Shown: piece after piece, positions 36,088 through 48,473 of the stretch | Numbering within the stretch: the first letter of the stretch is position 1 | Layout: each line of letters opens with the position of its first letter | NCBI GenBank assembly: GCA_032622095.1 | Contig: CP136066.1 | Span: 146,473,559 to 146,537,558 of the forward strand | Source of the DNA: Siphonodentalium dalli | Taxonomy: Eukaryota > Mollusca > Scaphopoda > Gadilida > Siphonodentaliidae | DNA: 64,000 nt | Reading direction: 5' to 3' | Notes under the pieces: generated by a model | What the model saw: only the letters and a program-made list of their open reading frames with translations | Databases searched by the model: none | What the model was told of the DNA's origin: nothing | Made by a program: the position numbers and the translations under genes

Positions 36088-36490
36088 TCTCATATATTTT
36101 GAAGACCTCTGTTTTTCTGTCTGTCTGTCTGTCATTTATACAAATCTACGATTCTCGACCGATCGGGACGAAACTTGGTACGTGTGTGTAGTTTGACCAG
36201 GCGGTCGTCGCTGTCGTATTGCGACCCCGTGAGATGCTCGTGCAGCTCATGCGCAGACGAGATCTCGGAAACGGGTGAAGCTATCGACTTGAAATTTGCT
36301 ATGTGAATGTATCTTGCCCCGGAGACGAATTTTATCGGGTCGCAGAGCCCGTGCGACGCCAGCTTCGCGCATGCGCAGACCAGATCTCGGAAACGGGTGG
36401 AGCTATCGACTTGAAATTTGGTTTTTGAATAGCTATCGACTTGAAATTTGGTATTTGAATATCCAGGACAACGTCGGGCTCATCGGCTAG
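36088..36490 (+). mobile_element. Non-autonomous Helitron, family B, array copy 6
   Basis: TCTCATATATTTTGAAGACC at the 5' end; CTAG at 36487-36490. Confidence 0.85.
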
Positions 36491-37248
36491 TCTATTATAT
36501 ATTTTGGGAAATCTATCTGTGTGTGTCTGTTCGCGATGGACTCGAATACGGCCTAGCCGATTTCGATGAAACTTGGTATGTGGGGTACTTTCGGCCGGGG
36601 TGTGGCATGGGCCTATTAATTTGCCCGTGCGACGTCACCTTGACCTTGAAATCGGGTCATTTCAAGGTCGAACGCCCGAGTATTACGAGATTTCGATGAA
36701 AATTAGTGTCTAGGTATACTTTCGTATGGTGAGTGTCGTAAGCCTATTCGTTTGCCCGTGCGAGGTGACCTTGACCTTGAAATCGGGTCATTTGAATGTC
36801 AAATCCTCAAATATCCCGGGATTTCGATGAAAATTGGTGTCTAGAGATACTTTCGTATGGGGAGTGTCTTATTCATTTGCCCGTGCGACGTGACCTTGAC
36901 CTTGAAATCGGGTCAATTCAAGGTCAAATCGCGAATTTTGATGGGATTTCGACGAAATTTGATACATATGGTTACTTTTGTCCACTGAGTGTTTTTGGAC
37001 GGGTCAAATAGTGACCCCGACCTGACCTTGACCTTCAAAATGATCAATTCGAGGTCAAATCGGTTAAAACCGGATGGATTTCGACGGGTACTTTTGTCGG
37101 GTTCTTTTGTCCGGCAGTGTTTTGGACGGGCTAAAAATCGTGACCTCACCTGACCTTGACCTTCAAAATGGACAATTCAAGGTCAAATCCCGCAATTCGC
37201 CGAAAAGCAGAGGGGAAACAGCCCGGACGAAGTCGGGTCCACCTGCTA

Positions 37249-37249
<1 letters not shown>
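36491..37249 (+). mobile_element. Non-autonomous Helitron, family A, array copy 7
   Basis: TCTATTATATATTTTGGGAA at 36491; hairpin CCCGGACGAAGTCGGG, then CTAG at 37246-37249. (AT)n follows directly. Confidence 0.85.

Positions 37250-37285
<36 letters not shown>
37250..37285. repeat. (AT)n microsatellite
   Basis: AT dinucleotides directly after the array. Confidence 0.95.
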
Positions 37286-37286
<1 letters not shown>

Positions 37287-37558
37287 TAGAAGGTGACCCG
37301 ACTTCGTCCGGGCTTTGACCTTGAATTGTCTATTTTGAAGGCCAAGGTCAAGTGGGGTCACGATTTGACCCGTCCAAAACACTGCCCGAACAAAAGTACC
37401 CGACAAAAGTACCCGACTAAATCCATCCGGTTTCACCCGATTTTACCTTGAATTGATCATTCACCCGTCCAAAACACCGTTACACTCGGAAACGGGTAGA
37501 GCTATCGACTTGAAATTTGGTTTTTGAATAGCCCGGACAACGTCGGGCTCATCGGCTA

Positions 37559-37559
<1 letters not shown>
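37286..37559. mobile_element. Chimeric element with two outward-facing Helitron 3' ends
   Basis: CTAG plus the family A 3' hairpin on the minus strand at 37286, running into family B sequence whose own 3' hairpin and CTAG on the plus strand end at 37559. There is no 5' TC end. AT repeats flank both sides. Confidence 0.75.

Positions 37560-37603
<44 letters not shown>
37560..37603. repeat. (AT)n microsatellite
   Basis: AT dinucleotides between the chimeric element and the partial Helitron at 37604. Confidence 0.95.
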
Positions 37604-37606
<3 letters not shown>

Positions 37607-37887
37607 ATTATATATTTTGGAAGATCTGTTTGTGTGTGTGTGTGTGTCTGTGTGATCGCGATGGACTCGAAAACGGCCGAGCCGATTTCGATGAAACTTG
37701 GTATGTGGGGGTATTTTCGGCCGGGGGTGGCATGGGCCTATTAATTTTCAGATCCGAGGTCAACTTTTCACGTGCCGAGGTCAAATCTGTTTTTACGCTG
37801 TGTTACGGGACTTTCATTTGAGTTCGGTGCTTACAAATCGATTCGAAACAGCGCGAATAATAAAATGCCAGTCATAATAATGACAAT
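37604..37887 (+). mobile_element. Family A-variant Helitron, 5' part only
   Basis: TCTATTATATATTTTGGAAG and the next 280 bp match the start of the copy at 32252, including AAATCGATTCGAAACAGCGC and CCAGTCATAATAATGACA. No hairpin or CTAG follows. Confidence 0.75.
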
Positions 37888-38236
37888 GTCATTCTGTGCA
37901 CACCGGTTCCAACCCTGTCCGTTCAGATTATCGATGACTCTGATTGGTTCAAGTATATACTTATGGAATGGGGTCTGATAATGATGCCGATAAGTTCCTG
38001 TCACATCTTAACGTATGTTCAGTCCGAGCGGGCATATCAGAGAGTGCGCACGCATAGCTTTCGTTGAGACTATAGGAGTAGACAATTAAATCCCCCCCCC
38101 CCCCCCGAATGTCTATTTTGTTTCCAACTGATCTCAACATCTAATCGTGCAATGAAGGGATGTGCATAAATGGCGAAAAACAATATGTACACCAGGGAGG
38201 TTATATGTTTGGCTAGATCATGTCATGAAACTATAT

Positions 38237-38615
38237 TATGGCTACGCCCGTAGAGATCATACTCCATCAGTTCATTCATGGGAACCTTTTCATGTTCTTA
38301 CAGGGAAGTTTATATCAGTGCAGGTAATGTATATCTTAGTTAAGACCTCTTCCTCGGTAATAATGTACCGCAGTATTTCACAACAAGTTCTCTGTCAGAA
38401 CACCATAAAGTTCCCATATTTTAAACGGCTGGAATATGTTCTCTACGGGCGTAGCCAGAGTATAAATATAGAATACACCCACAGTAGCCGAGAATACCAA
38501 ATTTTCACCGCGAGTGGAATTGTGGTTTTAACCACGAGCCTTTTGGCGAGTGGTTAAAACCATAATACCACGATTGGTGCTCTCGGATACTATGGGTGTA
38601 TTTTATTTATGCCAT
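38237..38615. repeat. Nested inverted repeats (foldback)
   Basis: GGCTACGCCCGTAGAG near 38240 mirrors CTCTACGGGCGTAGCC near 38440. Within 38470-38615, AATACACCCACAGTAGCCGA mirrors TCGGATACTATGGGTGTATT and TGTGGTTTTAACCAC mirrors GTGGTTAAAACCATA. Confidence 0.65.
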
Positions 38616-39799
38616 AATCATTATTTATTTTATTTTTGCGCGAAATCAACTACTCCGCTCCGAGAGAGACACACACGACGCTATAAGGAATATGCGTCAC
38701 GCGTAGTGATGCATACAGTTACGTCATGACGTAAGCCTGTTTCTGAGCCATCAGTCTCTTGATATTACCAGTCATATGTTTCCTAGTTCATATAACAATA
38801 GAATGCTACATTTGATTGGAATGCAAGCAATTTTCATCATATCTAATTGATATGACAATCTCCGATTTTAAATGAATGTAACATAAGAACTATTTTGCTA
38901 ACTACGATGTAGTTCTAATATTGGTATAAACGTTTAACACACGAAATCACGTTTGAAAGTTTACGCACACAGTAGAAATTTATACCAAAAATAGGACGAT
39001 GTATACCCACAGTAGGGTGTAAAGATGAAATTTACAAAATAGGTGTTATACGCACAATGGAATAGGCAATTATGGTATAAATTCATGTCATGATCTGATA
39101 CTTGGCGATCTATTCCTATATTATATACGGGAGAGAAATATATTCAGCACAATGCTTTGGAAACCGAAAATATCACATTTTGTGTACTATATATTAGCTT
39201 GATATTCAAAGGAATCTCAACAAAATTATTTATTATTTATTATTATATCATTATTTATTATGTTCTGTCTGCAACCCCCCCCCCCCCCCCCCCCTTCGTA
39301 TTATAGATGCATTTTTAAAATAACCATCAAATTATAATAGCCAACAGAGACCACTGTTTTCACATGGACAAATAAGATACAACAGAAACGCTGGGAAAGC
39401 TTTGGGGACAAATACGTCACAAACACTGCGGACTCGAGATAGGCGATATATTTATAGCAGACATTATGCAAGCAAAATACTTGCTATGGTCACAACCATT
39501 TTCTAGGTGTTTTCAATTTTTCGCACGCTCTTTATTTCTACCATATCAGGAATATACTAAAACGGAACGCTCTTTTCTTTTTCATGTCGCACACATGGCT
39601 GTTGTTTGTTTGGGACGCAAACGCCGTGTTCAACGTTGATTTTTGTTATGACTTTAATGTTTCTTTCTGTGACATATAATGCCCGTAGAAATGTAGTTTA
39701 TCGACCTATTTGGATACCGGAAAAATTTCAAAAGCGAATATTATATTAGGTGTATTTTGGAATGCAATCCGCCATGTGGCTTTAATAGTTTAATAAATA

Positions 39800-39960
39800 G
39801 AGGATCTCACATGAGTTTCTATTTTATACGGAATTTATCAACCGAGTTCACTAAATTCGATTTGAACCGAGGTTTACCGAGGCTCAAATAAAATTTAGAG
39901 GACGAGGTTGATAAATTACGTATAAAATAGGACGAGTGTGAGATACCTTTTATCACATGA
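39800..39960. repeat. Foldback element
   Basis: GGATCTCACATGAGTTTCTA, then TTTTATACGGAATTTATCAA are mirrored by TTGATAAATTACGTATAAAA and GTGTGAGATACC. A related layout appears at 63155-63315. Confidence 0.65.
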
Positions 39961-40909
39961 TCAAATAAACCCGAAGCAACGCGAAATATTCATCGAAAAC
40001 AACAATCATAAACTACAGCGATCGCAAGTTATTTGAAGAACGCCGTGACGTCATCGCACGTGCTGATATTAAACGTGTCTATTACCGATAATTATGAAAC
40101 TGCTTTTATGACCAAATTATGTGATAAACAAGCGTCGTGCATGATTACTAAATTATAATTTTAAAATAATTCTTGAATTCTAATTTCGACACATAATACG
40201 ATAGAATCCCAAAGACGGTTTCAGTAATGTATTTTACGCGCAGAGAAAACGCAATTTTAGAATTATACTTGTATAATAACGTCGTGACGGCAATTGATGT
40301 ACCGACTTATTCGGCGAAAACATATTTGCAATCAACATCATTCGTGTGGCATTTGCTTCGCGAAAATCAACTAAAGCATCCATAAGTTTTATGTTCAAAA
40401 CGAGTATAAACTATACTATATGAATTAAAATCATAAACGCTCTTTATATGAGAAGTTCATTGGATTTTGTGCTCACCTGACAAACAAAGAATTAAAACTT
40501 CCTATTTTGAAAATCGATGTCTGACCTTCAAAACCTGCTAATAGCGGCTCAACATGTAGGGTCTATATGCGACCATCCATGCCAACAGTAATGGTACATT
40601 ATTGCATCAGATTCGAACTATAACGATGTTCTAAATTGCTCGGAGATATACCGTGTTTGCCAGGACAGTAGTACCTAACATGTCGGCGTGGCATGATCCC
40701 ATGCGAATTATATTAATCTCGGAGTGTTCCCCGGTGCATTTGTAATACCCAGATTTCAACATACTCGAATTGCACTGGTCACGATATTACTAAATTGATA
40801 TTTAGTGACGACTTTCTGACATCTAAACACAATAACAAACGTCAATATTTTTCATAACTAAACCCGGGCCCAGTTCCACGAATCAAGGACTTAAGATTAA
40901 TTTAAAATG

Positions 40910-41250
40910 ATACTGTACACTAAATCTGGCCATTTATGGGACCATCACCTTTGTACTAAAAAAGAATATATGCATCAAATGAACGAATTTTTAGCCACGG
41001 ATTAGTGCAAAGTCCACTAATGTTATCTATGCACGATGCAAACAACATGGTGATTATAATGAAAATGAATTTATTACTCCAGTCATTTATTAATTTTCAT
41101 TATAATTACCATGCTGTCTGTATCGTTCATAGAGAACATGAGTGTATTTTTTCACTAATACATGCATGGTTCAAATTCATTCATTTGTTGCATATATTCT
41201 ATTGAGTATAAAAGGAGATGATGCCACAAATGGCCGGATTTAGTGTACAA
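40910..41250. repeat. Foldback / MITE, about 340 bp
   Basis: Long diverged inverted arms: GTACACTAAATCTGGCCATT at 40914 mirrors GGCCGGATTTAGTGTACAAT at 41231; GAATATATGCATCAAATGAA mirrors TTCATTTGTTGCATATATTC; the centre pairs ATGGTGATTATAATGAAAAT with ATTTTCATTATAATTACCAT. Confidence 0.75.
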
Positions 41251-41355
41251 TACCCCTTTAAACTGGATTTAACCTGAGACGTGAGGTGTATCTTATTAAG
41301 TTTCTTTTCGGTTTCAAGAATGTGTATCATAAAACAATCTTTAAGTCCACCTTAA

Positions 41356-41874
41356 CGGCACGGGCGGCGTTCGTTGCAGAAATATTTATATTTGTTCAAA
41401 TCGCCAACAACAGAAGGAATATTAAAATATATATAGTTATGTTCATATGCCAAACATAATCAGCGCGTAAATAGTATATTGTCGTCATGACGTACGATGG
41501 TGTACGTAAACAAGAGCCTGTTCGTGATACAGAAGTTGTGCTTCAGTTTACATAACACAGCGCAATTATATTGGTTAATCACACGCAAATGACATAAACA
41601 CTCTTTATTATTTCCATATAAGGAAAACAGTAACAAATAACGCTCTTTATGTTTACCATATCCGGATCTAAACAAAAGCCAGGTAACGTAACGTTTTTGC
41701 TTTTGTTTACATAACAAAGGGGAAAACATTGACAATAACATACTGTTTATGTCATATTTCTGATTGGTGTAAGAACAAAGCCTGTCTATATTTTACTATT
41801 CTTTCTGTTTAGGGCGGTTTTTGACGGAGGTAAATATTTTAACAGCATACCCACCGCCAACGCCACTCGTATCT
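41356..41874 (-). mobile_element. TTAA-flanked MITE, family T, copy 3
   Basis: TTAA at 41352-41355 and 41875-41878; ends CGGCACGGGCGGCGTTCGTT and, inverted, AGATACGAGTGGCGTTGGCG. The interior has GTAAACAAGAGC, TTTTGTTTACATAAC and AACGCTCTTTATGTTTACC. Confidence 0.85.
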
Positions 41875-41879
41875 TTAAG

Positions 41880-42442
41880 TAGAAAGTTAAGTTCCCGTGC
41901 ATTTAGACTGGTCCGCTACCATTTATTACAGCTATGTGCAGAAAATATTGGTTCGGTGTATGATATATTCCGAGGAACGTTCTCTAGCTATACGTACAGT
42001 CGGGCGTATCTAAGTCTAATTAGGAGATTGTAATGAAAGGACGATAATTAGTATAGAGGAGGCATGGTGAATACTGCATTTAGCGCGCCAGTTTCAATAT
42101 ACACATATATGCACGTTTCTAATACATATTATATGCAAACATAACGAGCTCCAATATATTACTTATATATACATCATAACTTTGGAGGTGAACCTTCATT
42201 TATGGCCTATGTTCGATCTTTTTTTGGGGGGGGGGGGGAGTCCTGGTATACATTATAACATTTAATTCCAGAACACCCATGCAAGAAACCGAATATCCCA
42301 CCACAAGGGTTAAAAACATGCATGCAATACATCACGGCACAATCACTGAGAACAACTCACTTTATTAAAATTAAGCAGTCATCAAATACTATCACCAAAG
42401 GCCCTTTATTTATATTACGCTAATATGAATAGTATATATACG
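41880..42442. other. Unassigned intergenic DNA
   Basis: Nothing recognised other than a G run at about 42220-42238. Confidence 0.4.
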
Positions 42443-42842
42443 ATACGATACGATACGATTTATTTGCATAAACACCAATAAAGGCAGTATGCTAACAATA
42501 CAATTCATAATAAAACAATAAACAATTACATGTGAACATGGCATGTATAGCTACATGTATTTTATTGTGTGATGGCAAGCATAATATTCATTCAGAGCGC
42601 TTATCAAAGAAGCGCCGGACCACGTTGCTGCTTTTGCTGCTTATTTCAGGGTTATCATTTTTCATTACAAGATTAAATTTCTGATCGTTTGACATACTTG
42701 TAAAATAGCTGTGATATCTACCAACAATTTGGAAAAGTTCATCCCTGAGATCGCAATAGTGTGGACATTTCATAATGATTCAATATCAGAACCTGTCCTG
42801 CATTTAAGGCACAGTCTCTTCCCCTCCTTAATTATAGGCTGA
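42443..42842 (-). pseudogene. Non-LTR retrotransposon 3' end: C-terminal zinc-knuckle region, AATAAA and short-repeat tail
   Basis: The minus strand reads KEGKRLCLKCRTGSDIES, then (after a frameshift) HFIMKCPHYCDLRDELF and on to a stop at 42588. CxxC...HF..KCP is typical of the extreme C-terminus of animal non-LTR reverse transcriptase proteins. The 3'UTR ends with AATAAATCGTATCGTATCGT, a short tandem tail usual for such elements. The upstream part of the frame resumes at 52057, beyond the Helitron array. Confidence 0.65.
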
Positions 42843-43578
42843 CTAGAAGTTGACCCGACTTCGTCCGGGCTTTGACCTTGAATTGTCCATTTTGAAGGTC
42901 AAGGTCAAGTGGGGTCACGATTTGACCAGTCCAAAACACTGCCAGGACAAAAGTACCCGACAAACGGGCCCGTCGAAATCCATCCGGTTTTACCCGATTT
43001 GACCTTGAATTGATCATTTTGAAGGTCAAGGTCAGGTCGGGGTCACGATTCGACCCGTCCAAAACACTCAGTGGACAAAAGTAACCCTATGTATAAAATT
43101 TCGTCAAAATCCCATCAAAATTGGCGATTTGACCTTGAATTGACCCGATTTCAAGGTCACGTCGCACGGGCAAATGAATATGCTTATGAGACTCCCCATA
43201 TGAAGGTACCCCCACATACCGAATTTCATCGAAATCCCGTTATATTCGGGCGTTTGACCTTGAAATGACCCGATTTCAAGGTCAAGGTCACGTCGCACGG
43301 GAAAATTAATAGGCATATGCCACTCCCCGGCCGAATGTATCCCCACGTACCAAGTTTCATCGAAATCCCGTGATATTCGGGCGTTTGACCTTGAAATGAC
43401 CCGGTTTCAAGGTCAAGGTCACGTTGCACGGACAAACTAATAGGGCCAGGCCACCCCCCGGCCGAAAATACCCCCACATACCAAGTTTCATCGAAATAGG
43501 CTGGGCCGTTTTCGAGTTCATCGCGAACACAGACACACACACACATACACAGACAGATCTTCCAAAATATATAATAGA
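42843..43578 (-). mobile_element. Non-autonomous Helitron, family A, array copy 1
   Basis: CTAG at 42843-42846 (AAGTTGACCC replaces AAGGTGACCC), 5' TC at 43578. Outer 3' flank is T. About 131-bp units with TCAAGGTCAAGGTCA. Confidence 0.88.
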
Positions 43579-44320
43579 CTAGAAGGTGACCCGACTTCGT
43601 CCGGGCTTTGACCTTGAATTGTCCATTTAGAAGGTCAAGGTCAAGTGGGGTCACGATTTCACCAGTCCAAAAAACTGCCCCGACAAATGTAACCGACAAA
43701 CGTGCCCGTCGAAATCCATCCGGTTTTACCCGATTTGACCTTGAATTGATCATTTTGAAGGTCAATGTCAGGTCGGGGTCACGATTCGACCCGTCCAAAA
43801 CACTCAGTGGACAAAAGTAACCCATGTATAAAATTTCGTCGAAACCCCATCAAAATTGGCGATTTGACCTTGAATTGACCCGATTTCAACGTCAAGGTCA
43901 CGTCGCACGGGCAAATGAATATGCGTATGAGACTCCCCATACGAAAGTACCCCCACATACCAAGTTTCATCGAAATCCCGTGATATTCGGCGTTTGACCT
44001 TGAAATGACCCGATTTCAAGATCAATGTCACGTCGCACTGGCAAATTAATAGGTTTATGCCACTCCCCGGCCGAAGGTACCCCCACATACCAAGTTTCAT
44101 CGAAATCCCGTGATATTCGGGCGTTTGACCTTGAAATGAACCAATATCAAGGTCAAGGTCACATCGCACGAACAAATTAATAGGCCCATGCCAGTTCCCG
44201 GCCGAAAATACCCCCACATACCAAGTTTCATCGAAATCGGCTCTGCCGTTTTCGAGTTCATCGCGAACACACACACAGACAGACAGACACACAGACAGAT
44301 CTTCCAAAATATATAATAGA
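43579..44320 (-). mobile_element. Non-autonomous Helitron, family A, array copy 2
   Basis: CTAG at 43579-43582 abuts the previous TC; 5' TC at 44320. Same unit structure as copy 1, and closely similar to it throughout. Confidence 0.88.
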
Positions 44321-45655
44321 CTAGCAGGTTAGCCCGCCACCGGCGGCTTGTCCGAAACATGACATTTTTTAAATATTTTTTTTTAATTTTTAGCTCCACG
44401 CGTTTCAATAAGAAAAATTTGTACCCGGTAGCTCCACCCGTTTCCGAGATCTGGTCTGCGCATGCGCGAAGCTGGCGTCGCACGGACTCGGCGACCCGAT
44501 AAAATTTGTACCCGGCGCAAGATACATTCACATAGCAAATTTCAAGTCGATAGCTCCACCCGTTTGCGAGATCTCGTCTGCGCATGCGCTGCACGTGCGT
44601 CGCACGGGCTCGGCGACCCGATAAAATTTGTACCCGGCGCAAGATACATTCACATACCAAATTTCAAGTCGATAGCTCCACCCGTTTCCGATATCTCGTC
44701 TGCGCATGCGCTGCACGGGCGTCGCACGGGCTCGCCAATACGACAGCGACGACCACTTGGTCAAACTACACTCACGTACCAAGTTTCGTCCCGATCGGTC
44801 GAGGTGTTGGTATCTGATGCAAAAGACGAAATTGTGAGTGTTGGTCAATAGTCCCCGCCGTGAACCTCATCGTCGCAAAGAACGGACAGCAATTAACCCC
44901 GTTGTGAACCTCAATCACCAACGCGACGTAAACATGTGTTGCGTTCTAAAAATAGGAAAGCATTTTCTCTCTGCATAATTCTGCAGATGCTAATAACGTT
45001 GCTCCCCGTAGGTAGCAATATCGTTGTTGTTGATATTTACGGCTTGGGGTCTATTTTCTTATTTAGCAAGTTTGAGCTCAATCGGTTCGAGTCTATAAAG
45101 GACACACTCATATATATGACACTTCCCGTGGGTAACAAGTTTGAGCTCAATCGGCATTCCCTGGAATTTCCCGTAGATTGGCAGATTCCAGTAGCTTTTT
45201 ATAACGGTATATCTGGGGAGAAATCTGATGCTATATTCGTGATTATCTGGGATGATTTCGGTATATAACTATATACTGTAAAAACAAAGCGCGCCATCCG
45301 TGCTCGCAGGGTTGGTCAGAAACAAATGTTTTTTAAATTTAATGTATGTTCCGTATATCTCTCTGCAGATGCAAATAGCGTTGAATGGCAAACAGACGCT
45401 CTTTATAGAGATGCGTCAAAAACAAACGCTCATTAAATAATCACTTGATTAACCCACGCCGTGCCTTTGCGGTGATTTGAGATTGGAGAACGGGTGCTCT
45501 GAGCTTTTCTAAACTGCGACCACGGTCGTGTCGGTGGGATTAGACACTTACATAGGAAGTTTGAGCTCAATCTGTACACGCGTTTTGGATTCTATGAAGT
45601 ACACACACACACACATACACACATATATACGAAGTCTCAAAATATATAGTATAGA
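44321..45655 (-). mobile_element. Non-autonomous Helitron, family C, array copy 3
   Basis: 3' end hairpin CCGCCGGTGGCGG, then GCTAACCTG and CTAG (44321-44324). 5' end TCTATACTATATATTTTGAG. The 3' third holds B-type 122-bp units with TGCGCATGCGC; the 5' two thirds have AAGTTTGAGCTCAATCGG units, ACGCTCTTTATAG and a (GT)n tract. Confidence 0.85.
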
Positions 45656-46250
45656 CTAGCAGGTTAGCCCGCCACTGGCGGCAATAGTCAGAAACATGAC
45701 AATTTTTAAGTTTTAAATAATTTTTTTAATTAATTTAATTTTTGGTTTTTCAATGAGTTAATATTTTTGTTTTTCAATGAGTTAATTGTGCCTTTTTAAA
45801 TCGATTTTTTTTGGTTTTTCAATGAGTTAATTGTGCCTTTTTAATTTTGTTTTTCAATTTTACCCGATTTTTGTTTTTCAATGAACCTGTCCATGACACT
45901 TCCCGTATTTAGCAAGTTTGAGCTCAATCGGTTCGAGTCTATAAAGGACACACACATATATATGGCACTTCCCGTAGGTAGCAAGTTTGAGCTCAATCGG
46001 CATTCCCTGGAATATGACACTTCCGGTAGGTAGCAAGTTTGGGCTCAATCGGCATTCCCTGGAATTTCCCAGTCACCAACGCGGCGTAATTTTGGTACAT
46101 ATATAGAGACCAATTGTCCATCGGCTGTCATGTGTAGTAAAGATGTCTTATAAGCCGACATTGCCGTGGGGATGCCCGTTCTACACGCGTTTTCGATTCT
46201 ATGAAGTACCCACATATACACACACACATAGTCTCAAATTATATAGTAGA
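45656..46250 (-). mobile_element. Non-autonomous Helitron, family C, array copy 4 (short)
   Basis: CTAG at 45656, TC at 46250. Lacks the 122-bp units; has TTTTTCAATGAGTTAAT repeats and GTTTGAGCTCAATCGG units. Confidence 0.85.
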
Positions 46251-47435
46251 CTAGCAGGGTAGCCCGCCACCGGCGGCTTGTCCGAAACATGACATTTTTT
46301 GTTTTTCAATGAGTTAATTGTGACATTTGTTTATATTTTTTTTTAATTTTTAGCTCCACGCGTTTCAATAAGAAAAAATTGTACCCGGTAGCTCCACCCG
46401 TTTCCGAGATATGGTCTGCGCATGCGCGAAGCTGGCGTCGCACGGGCTCGGCGACCCGATCAAATTTGTACCCGGCCCAAGATACATTCACATAGCAAAT
46501 TTCAAGTCGATAGCTCCACCCGTTTCCGAGATCTCGTCTGCGCATGCGCTGCACGGGCGTCGCATGGGCTCGGCGACCCGATAAAATTTGTACCCGGTGC
46601 AAGATACATTCACATAGCAAATTTCAGGTCGATAGCTCCACCCGTTTCCGAGATCTGCCTTTCTGCATAATATTTCGAGCGATAACATTGCATTGAAATG
46701 TCAGACTCCCATCGTGAACCTCAACACGAAGTAAACACGTGTTTCGAGCGATAACATTGCATTGAAATGACTCCCATCGTGAACCTCAAGACGACGTGTT
46801 GCGTTCTAGGAAATGCACTCAATGCAGATGCTAATAACGTTGACTTCGTATATATATATATATAATGACGTTATTAACCCCGGCCGTGCCGTTTGAGCTG
46901 ATTTTTATGACTGGGAGTGGAGTACGGGTGCTCGGAGCTTCTGGAAAACGCGTGGACGACATCGTACGTGATATTTTACCTTTAGATAGGAAGTTTGAGC
47001 TCAATCTGTCCAGCCGTTCCCGTCCTAATGTACTATTTCGAGCGATAACAATTGTCAGACTCCCATCGTGAACCTCAACACGAAGTAAACACGTGTTTCG
47101 AGCGATAACATTGCATTGAAGTCAGACTCCCATCGTGGACCCCCAAGACGACGTAAACACGTGTTTGTTCCGGTATAACTTTGGAGACTCTGACTTCATA
47201 TATATATATAATGACGTTATTAACCCCGGCCGTGCCGTTTGAGCTGATTTCGATGACTGGGAGTGGATAAAGGGTGCTCAGAGCTTCTCGAAAACACGAT
47301 TACGGCGGTGTCGGTGGGATTTTACACTTACATACGAAATTTGATCTCAATCTGTACACGCGTTTTGGATTCTATGAAGTACACACACACATATATACAC
47401 ACATATATACGAAGTCTCAAAATATATAGTATAGA
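46251..47435 (-). mobile_element. Non-autonomous Helitron, family C, array copy 5
   Basis: CTAG at 46251, TC at 47435. Contains two 122-bp units and repeated blocks of TTTCGAGCGATAACATTGCA, ACTCCCATCGTGAACCTCAA and TAATGACGTTATTAACCCCG. Confidence 0.85.
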
Positions 47436-48473
47436 CTAGCAGGGTAGCCCGCCACCGGCGGCTTGTCCGAAACATTGTTTATATTTTTTTTTTATTTTTA
47501 GCTCCACGCGTTTCAATAAGAAAAAATTGTACCCGGTAGCTCCACCCGTTTCCGAGATCTGGTCTGCGCATGCGCGAAGCTGGCTTCGCACGGGCTCGGC
47601 GACCCGATCAAATTTGTACCCGGCCCAAGATACATTCACATAGCAAATTTCAAGTCGATAGCTCCACCCGTTTCCGATATCTGCCTTTTTAATCGAGATA
47701 AATGCATTTCGTACCCGTCCTAATGTACAATTTCGAGCGATAACAATTGTCAGACTCCCATCGTGAACCTCAACACGAAGTAAACACGTGTTTCGAGCGA
47801 TAACATTGCATTGAAGTCAGACTCCCATCGTGGACCCCCAAGACGACGTAAACACGTGTTTGTTCCCGTATAACTCTGGAGACTCTGACTTCATATATAT
47901 ATATAATGACGTTATTAACCCCGGCCGTGCCGTTTGAGCTGATTTTAATAACTGGGAGTGGAGTACGGGTGCTCGGAGCTTCTGGAAAACGCGTGGACGA
48001 CATCGTACGTGAAATTTTACCTCTAGATGGGAAGTTTGAGCTCAATCTGTCCAGCCGTTGTACTATTTCGAGCGATAACAATTGTCAGACTCCCATCGTG
48101 AACCTCAACACGAAGTAAACACGTGTTTCGAGCGATAACATTGCATTGAAGTCAGACTCCCATCGTGGACCCCCAAGACGACGTAAACACGTGTTTGTTC
48201 CGGTATAACTCTGGAGACTCTGACTTCATATATATATATAATGACGTTATTAACCCCGGCCGTGCCGTTTGAGCTGATTTTGATGAATGGGAGTGGAGAA
48301 CGGGTGCTCTGAGCTTTTCTAAACTGCGACCACGGTCGTGTCGGTGGGATTTGACACTGACATAGGAAGTTTGAGCTCAATCTGTACACGCGTTTTGGAT
48401 TCTATGAAGTACACACACACATATATATATACACACATATATACGAAGTCTCAAAATATATAGTATAGATAGA
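47436..48473 (-). mobile_element. Non-autonomous Helitron, family C, array copy 6
   Basis: CTAG at 47436, 5' end near 48473 (an extra GATA precedes the TC). Same blocks as copy 5. Confidence 0.85.

Larger units (their letters stand above)
37888..41355. other. Intergenic DNA with foldbacks
   Basis: Apart from the inverted-repeat elements listed below, C-homopolymers near 38093 and 39276, and isolated CGCTCTTTATT motifs, I see no gene. Confidence 0.4.

Noticed and set aside
32182-37604. The three (AT)n tracts as part of the Helitrons
   Set aside because: The end motifs TC and CTAG stop exactly at the tracts and most array copies lack them, so they look like target DNA.
44097-44660. A 187-codon minus-strand ORF
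   Set aside because: It spans the junction of two Helitron copies and consists only of their repeat units.
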